NCBI RefSeq assembly: GCF_026262505.1
Contig: NC_067203.1
Span: forward strand, 10,354,001-10,418,000
From: Trichomonas vaginalis G3
Taxonomy: Eukaryota > Parabasalia > Trichomonadida > Trichomonadidae
Reading direction: 5' to 3'
Length of the DNA stretch: 64,000 nt
The number at the start of each line of letters is the position of its first letter. Within the stretch, counting starts at the first letter, position 1. The notes beneath the pieces were generated by a model. It had not been told where the DNA came from, did not search any database, and worked only from the letters and a program-made list of their open reading frames with translations. Position numbers and translations under genes: made by a program. Below, in pieces: positions 60,588-64,000 of this stretch.

Positions 60588-63500
60588 TCAGAACTTCAAC
60601 TTACGAATAAAGCTTGTTTTAGTCGTTATTGAAAAGTTGAACTTTTCAGCAAAGCAAGGTTGACATGACTTACATAAGTCGAATGCAATCTCTTGACCAT
60701 CATAAAGTGCTTTGTAAAGTTTCATTAAACTGAACTCAGAGTCTTTGTCATATGTTCCAACAGGTATGTGAATGTTCTTATCTTCATTGTAATAGCATTG
60801 TATAGCTTCAGGAAACATTTCATTAGCGGTTAAAGCAATAACATCTTGCTTCACGCCTTTCATTCTGCAGTGAAATGCAACTTCATTTAAATCGTTAGTG
60901 AGTAAGTCTATGTAGGTCTTCTTTCCACAGAAAATACTTTTATAAGCTAAACTTTGTTTTCCAGGTGTTATTTCTGCAAAGTCGCTATGAAATTGACCAA
61001 GGTTCTTTCCTATAAGTTCGCGACCATATCTCTTCTTAAACTCTGCTGCAAGCTTTGGGATGTCTTCATTATATAAGTGCATACTGTCGGTATCCTGGTA
61101 AAATTTGAAGTCCCATGTCCTCTGCAGTACAGAATACTTCATTCATAATACGTTTTGACATAGACAGAATATTAACACCAAGTGGACAGAAGTTAAAGTG
61201 TCTGCAAATGCTTTTCGTTAGCTTGAAAATAGTTTTATCTGAACCATCCAAACCTTCGAACTTCACTATATGGTTGTAATTTCTTATAGCATATCTTATA
61301 GCATCTTTGTCATTTACTATGGTTATTTTTGACTCAATAGGAGATAGAATAGTTTTGCCATAAATGCTGTTCAGAATGAGTTTTATAATTTCTTGTAAGG
61401 GGTTTCTTCTTTCTTATACTTTAACCTTAACTCAAACAACTTCTTTACTTCATCTCTTATTCTCATATCTCTGTTTCCATCGTAATAGTATCCTTGCAAC
61501 ACTTCACATTTGACACCTTGATATTTTATGAGGTCTTGTAATGTTATATGGTCAACATACATGAGACAGCAAGTGTTTGAACTTCTTGGAACGTTAAGTT
61601 CTGGATTTAGTTCAGGGTCGCAAACTATTAAATGAAAGTGTCTGGGTATACCAATCTCTGTTATCTTAATGAGAACAAAGAAGCCAGACATAAACTTTTC
61701 ACCAATGGGTTCCTTTTGGTCATCATCGAATAAATGTCTCATGAGATACTCTGTGCTTAACATCTCATCCTTCAATACTTTTGGAATTCCTTCTAAAGTA
61801 TAAAGTCTTGCTATAGCTGAAGGATATAATGAAACAGTGTCGAAGTCAGCAATGAGTTTCTTTTTGCTCTTTTGTTTCATGTTATCTGACAACATACATC
61901 TTCCACCTTGAATGCATCTCGAAATAAATTCTCTTGGTTTATTTGAGAGGTCATAAAGATTTCCATTCGGGAAGTATACTCTGTTCTCAAACAATTTGTT
62001 AGCAATAGAACAAATACTAACGTAGTCATAAACGTTTAAATCAAACTCTTTCAATAAGTCATTGCGGAACTTTACAAAACCTTCTCTTAAAATTCTTACA
62101 TCTTGTTTGCAGTAAAACGTGCTATATTTTTCTAAGTCGAAGTGGTTTTCATCTATTCTGCAACCTTTGATGGAATCTATGTTCTTCATAAATGTATCTG
62201 CATCATGGATAAACTTACATGCTTCAGAAATGACACCAGTTCTGTTGTCATTTGCTAACAAAACACTGCTGTAGTAGTTATATGGAAATACTTCTTTCGG
62301 TCCTGTTTGTAAGTTAAACATAGCAGGAAATAGTTTAAGCTTCTTATTTATAACACTGTAAGAGTCTTTTATAATAATTGCCCGTCCTTTATATAAGCCA
62401 GTTATTTGCATTGTTCGTGAACCTTTAATGATGGGAGTTCCTTTCACTTCTGTCATGTGTCTTAAGATGAAGTTTATGTCATAACTGAGGTTGTGGAAAT
62501 ATATTAAACTCTTGTCAGGAAGTCTTTCCAAAAATTCTGTTGCACAGTTTTGACCCCAAATGCTTTCACTCACTGAACCATCTTCACTGTCATAACAGAT
62601 GTTAAAAGCTTTATGAAAGCCATCCGTACTACACTCAAAGTCAGCAAAGAAAACGTGCTCAGGAATGAATTTACATTTAGCTTTATTTACTTCTTTTGAC
62701 TCTGCTTTCTTCTTCAGTTGTACACAATACTTTGGAGCATATGTCAAATCTTTAAATGGTGCAAGGTTCTGTTTATATAAGTCAGTAGTATATGTGAAAA
62801 GTTCTCCATAAGAAATAGGTTCGAAATATTTGCACTCCCACAATGTTTTCATAACATCCCATAACGGTGTTGTTCTATCATAACGAACTACATATTTATC
62901 TCTCTCTTTGTATAAATCTTCATCTGTTTCTCAATGTTCATTCCACCACAAGCTTTGAGAATTTCTTTATAGTTTCGAATGAAGTATGTTGTCATTGGTA
63001 ATCTTTCATTTAGCATGTAGTGGTCTTCAACAAGAAGTAAGTCAATAGTTCTAACAGTTTCGCATTCTTTTGGTATATATCTCTTTATTTCATTATGTCT
63101 TGAGTCATTGAAATAACCAATGGTAACATTAAATGCTATACCTGTTGCGTCAGAAATTTCTTGTACTTTACTTTGAGGAAAGTCTCTAACACGAATGACT
63201 TCTCTCATGTGGTCAATAGTTTCTTCATTTACTCCAGCCTGAATGCAAGCATAAACGAAACAATTGTCCTCTGTCATAAGTGTTGCAGTTCTTTTGTTCA
63301 GTTCATTGAAGATTTGGTAGCGTTCAAGATTTATAGGTAATGTGCAAAGATACTTCCAGAACTGACCGCTTCTCTTCTTATAAAACTTCTTTTCACCATT
63401 ATCTTTCCAAAAGCTTTCTATAAGTGCTGGGTTTCCTGTTTGCTTAAGAGCTTCCAAAATGGCTTTCTGGTCATTTGTCAGTGTGCTTTCATCTCTATAT

Positions 63501-64000
63501 GGTCTCTTTTTTGGTTTGCCTTTCTTTACATCTGACATCGTTAAGCCTTCATATTCTGTTAAATCATACATCTTTATTTCGGTAAGATTCTTTATGTTTG
63601 TCAAGAAGAAGTCATAGTGCATTTCAACAATACCTGCAGCATTTGCTTCTATCTCTGATATAAAGTTCTCCTTCAAGAGCTGATGTAGTAATGTTCCAAT
63701 ATTATTGAGGTTTAACGTAGAACATTCATACTTTCCACCAAGTTTATAACATACCATCCATCTTTTGTGAGTTTATTTTAATTTTCTCTAAGAGTCTCAT
63801 GAAAACCTTACCGAAATGTTTGTGTAAGTAGTCTCTGTTTGGTTCATCTAAAGCTTCGATGTTAAAGTCAATGAGTCTATTGCCTGACTTCACATTTCTC
63901 TTCCTATTCTCTTCATCTTTCTTTAACCATCTCTCACCTTCTTTTGGTTTGTCGTCAATGGAACGAATGACATCGTTAGCTTTGCGAACTTGTTCTATAG
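60588..64000 (-). pseudogene. DNA polymerase B (pPolB) of Polinton B with OTU-like N-terminal region, broken, runs off edge
   Basis: From the C-terminus at 60588: motif C YQDTDSMHLY (about 61085), motif A DFDTVSLYPSAI (about 61850), Exo III YCKQDVRIL (about 62105), Exo II YFHNLSYDIN (about 62490) and Exo I FFADFECSTDG (about 62650). Upstream (62888..63757) lies a domain with TEDNCFVYACIQAG and VEDHYMLNERL, a Cys/His arrangement like OTU cysteine proteases, which occurs at the N-terminus of several Polinton polymerases. The coding region continues past the right edge. About two or three breaks. The sequence is distinct from the family A polymerase and lacks the HNH insert seen there. Confidence 0.87.

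Larger units (their letters stand above)
55585..64000 (-). mobile_element. Polinton/Maverick B (second family), left part only, runs off right edge
   Basis: From about 55585 the composition becomes less AT-rich and Polinton genes follow: a 144-aa unknown, two small ORFs with a KDG motif, a membrane-anchor protein, the major capsid protein, a minor capsid-like protein and a pPolB that leaves the window. Its proteins are clearly different from those of family A, so it is a separate lineage. The left terminus cannot be fixed because the other end and target duplication are not in the window; the position is estimated. Broken in about five places in the visible part. Confidence 0.8.

Noticed and set aside
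1-64000. tRNA and rRNA genes
   Set aside because: I found no cloverleaf-type or rRNA-like sequence by eye; a tRNAscan/covariance search would be needed to exclude them fully.

Overview
The window looks like nuclear DNA of a trichomonad parasite (Tritrichomonas or Trichomonas type); the species itself cannot be proved from the sequence. Reasons: very AT-rich DNA, uninterrupted host genes, start codons closely preceded by the trichomonad initiator (TCA-Y-T/A-type Inr, seen at H2A, H2B, the DBR1-like gene and the E2F-like gene), and a heavy load of Polinton/Maverick elements.

Three Polintons fill about 60% of the window. Copy A1 (1..9563) is cut by the left edge. Copy A2 (22169..41515) is complete end to end, with identical 355-bp terminal inverted repeats and a 6-bp target duplication CTTAAC. 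A1 and A2 belong to one family and lie in opposite orientation, with their polymerase-side ends facing each other. A third, clearly different Polinton (B, about 55.6 kb to beyond the right edge) carries its own capsid and polymerase genes. All three are treated as fossils: several genes in each are broken (roughly ten or more breaks in A1, about fifteen in A2, about five in the visible part of B), while the A2 capsid and packaging genes look whole.

Family A carries, in order: a 368-aa unknown protein, a protein-primed type DNA polymerase B with an HNH-like insert, a retroviral-type integrase, small basic ORFs, a primase-SF3 helicase flanked by inverted repeats, a fibre-like protein, minor-capsid-like genes, a packaging ATPase, a double-jelly-roll-type major capsid protein and two small amphipathic proteins. 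The primase-helicase block lies in opposite orientation in A1 and A2, with the breakpoints inside the inverted repeats. That suggests an invertible replication module and is the most unusual signal in the window.

Host segment 1 (9564..22162) holds a Ser-rich gene hit by Polinton A1 whose 3' end is an exact 387-bp copy of the end of the neighbouring lariat-debranching-enzyme (DBR1) gene. It continues with a Pro/Gln-rich protein, a helical-repeat protein, an eIF4E-like cap-binding protein and a divergent pair of small genes. A gene-free stretch follows with a striking array of long hairpins, a 270-bp satellite and an AT microsatellite.

Host segment 2 (41522..55580) holds an AKT/PKB-like kinase (PH plus AGC kinase), a 1134-aa coiled-coil protein, a 574-aa Pro-rich/coiled-coil protein, a divergent histone H2B/H2A pair and an E2F7/8-like transcription factor. 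The histone promoter contains E2F-like TTTTGGCG sites, so the neighbouring E2F gene may belong to the same cell-cycle circuit. A long AT-rich tract with a 121-bp tandem repeat separates these genes from Polinton B.
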